This document shows positions 6,886-6,936 of a stretch of DNA of 6,936 nt, in pieces. The stretch is taken from assembly GCA_003519545.1 (NCBI GenBank), contig DOWN01000085.1, positions 1-6,936 of the forward strand, given 5' to 3'. The translations under genes and the position numbers were made by a program. The stretch comes from Bacteroidota bacterium (GTDB lineage Bacteria; Bacteroidota; Ignavibacteria; Tepidaquicellales; Tepidaquicellaceae). The first letter of the stretch is position 1. Each line of letters starts with the position of its first letter. Below the pieces are notes generated by a model. It was not told the DNA's origin. It ran no database searches and saw only the letters and a list, made by a program, of their open reading frames with translations.

Positions 6886-6907
6886 AAAAAAATTCAAATT
6901 AATTCAA
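6879..6907 (+). repeat. three direct copies of AATTCAA upstream of nuoJ
   Basis: The heptamer AATTCAA occurs at 6879-6885, 6891-6897 and 6901-6907, with starts 12 and 10 bases apart, close to one helical turn. This spacing is compatible with a multi-site binding region for a regulator, but A/T-rich composition makes repeats of this kind easy to obtain by chance. One copy overlaps the -35-like element of the sigma70-like candidate. Confidence 0.35.
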
Positions 6908-6936
6908 TTTTAAACTTACATAAATAAATAACGGAT

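Noticed and set aside
6744..6936. Phage attachment site, riboswitch or RNA gene in the AT-rich spacer
   Set aside because: I see no stable GC-containing stem, no tRNA-like fold and no long inverted repeat; only the promoter-like elements and the heptamer repeat are supportable.

Overview
The window is a stretch of AT-rich bacterial chromosome carrying housekeeping genes, with no sign of mobile elements, CRISPR arrays, tRNA or rRNA genes. Arginine is mostly AGA, Shine-Dalgarno sequences are nearly absent, and the RNase E/G and NuoJ proteins resemble those of the Bacteroidota/Chlorobiota/Ignavibacteriota branch. I therefore infer an FCB-group bacterium, perhaps Ignavibacteria-like. This is a judgement from remembered protein style, not from a search.

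Positions 1 to 6055 hold four tightly packed plus-strand genes that look like one operon: rho (termination factor), rng (RNase E/G family endonuclease), a membrane-anchored protein with a circularly permuted papain-like (YiiX/YebB-type) hydrolase domain, and a COG2509-type FAD-dependent dehydrogenase that starts with TTG. The gaps are 21, 18 and 1 bases. The first two genes act together on RNA fate (termination and decay). The last two have no obvious link to them. An unidentified upstream gene may end inside the start of rho.

Positions 6052 to 6743 hold a minus-strand pair: nuoJ (complex I membrane subunit) and, two bases after it, a 56-residue one-helix membrane protein that I do not recognise and that sits where nuoK would normally be. 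The two transcription units meet tail to tail, with their stop codons overlapping in a TTAA palindrome. A weak all-AT hairpin followed by seven T lies over this junction.

Positions 6744 to 6936 are very AT-rich and appear to be the upstream region of nuoJ. They hold a candidate Bacteroidetes-type promoter, a second sigma70-like candidate and a triplicated AATTCAA heptamer. No nuoI is visible next to nuoJ, so this is either a split nuo cluster or a second partial one. The window is largely ordinary; the most interesting items are the small protein after nuoJ and the poorly described permuted papain-like protein in the rho-rng operon.
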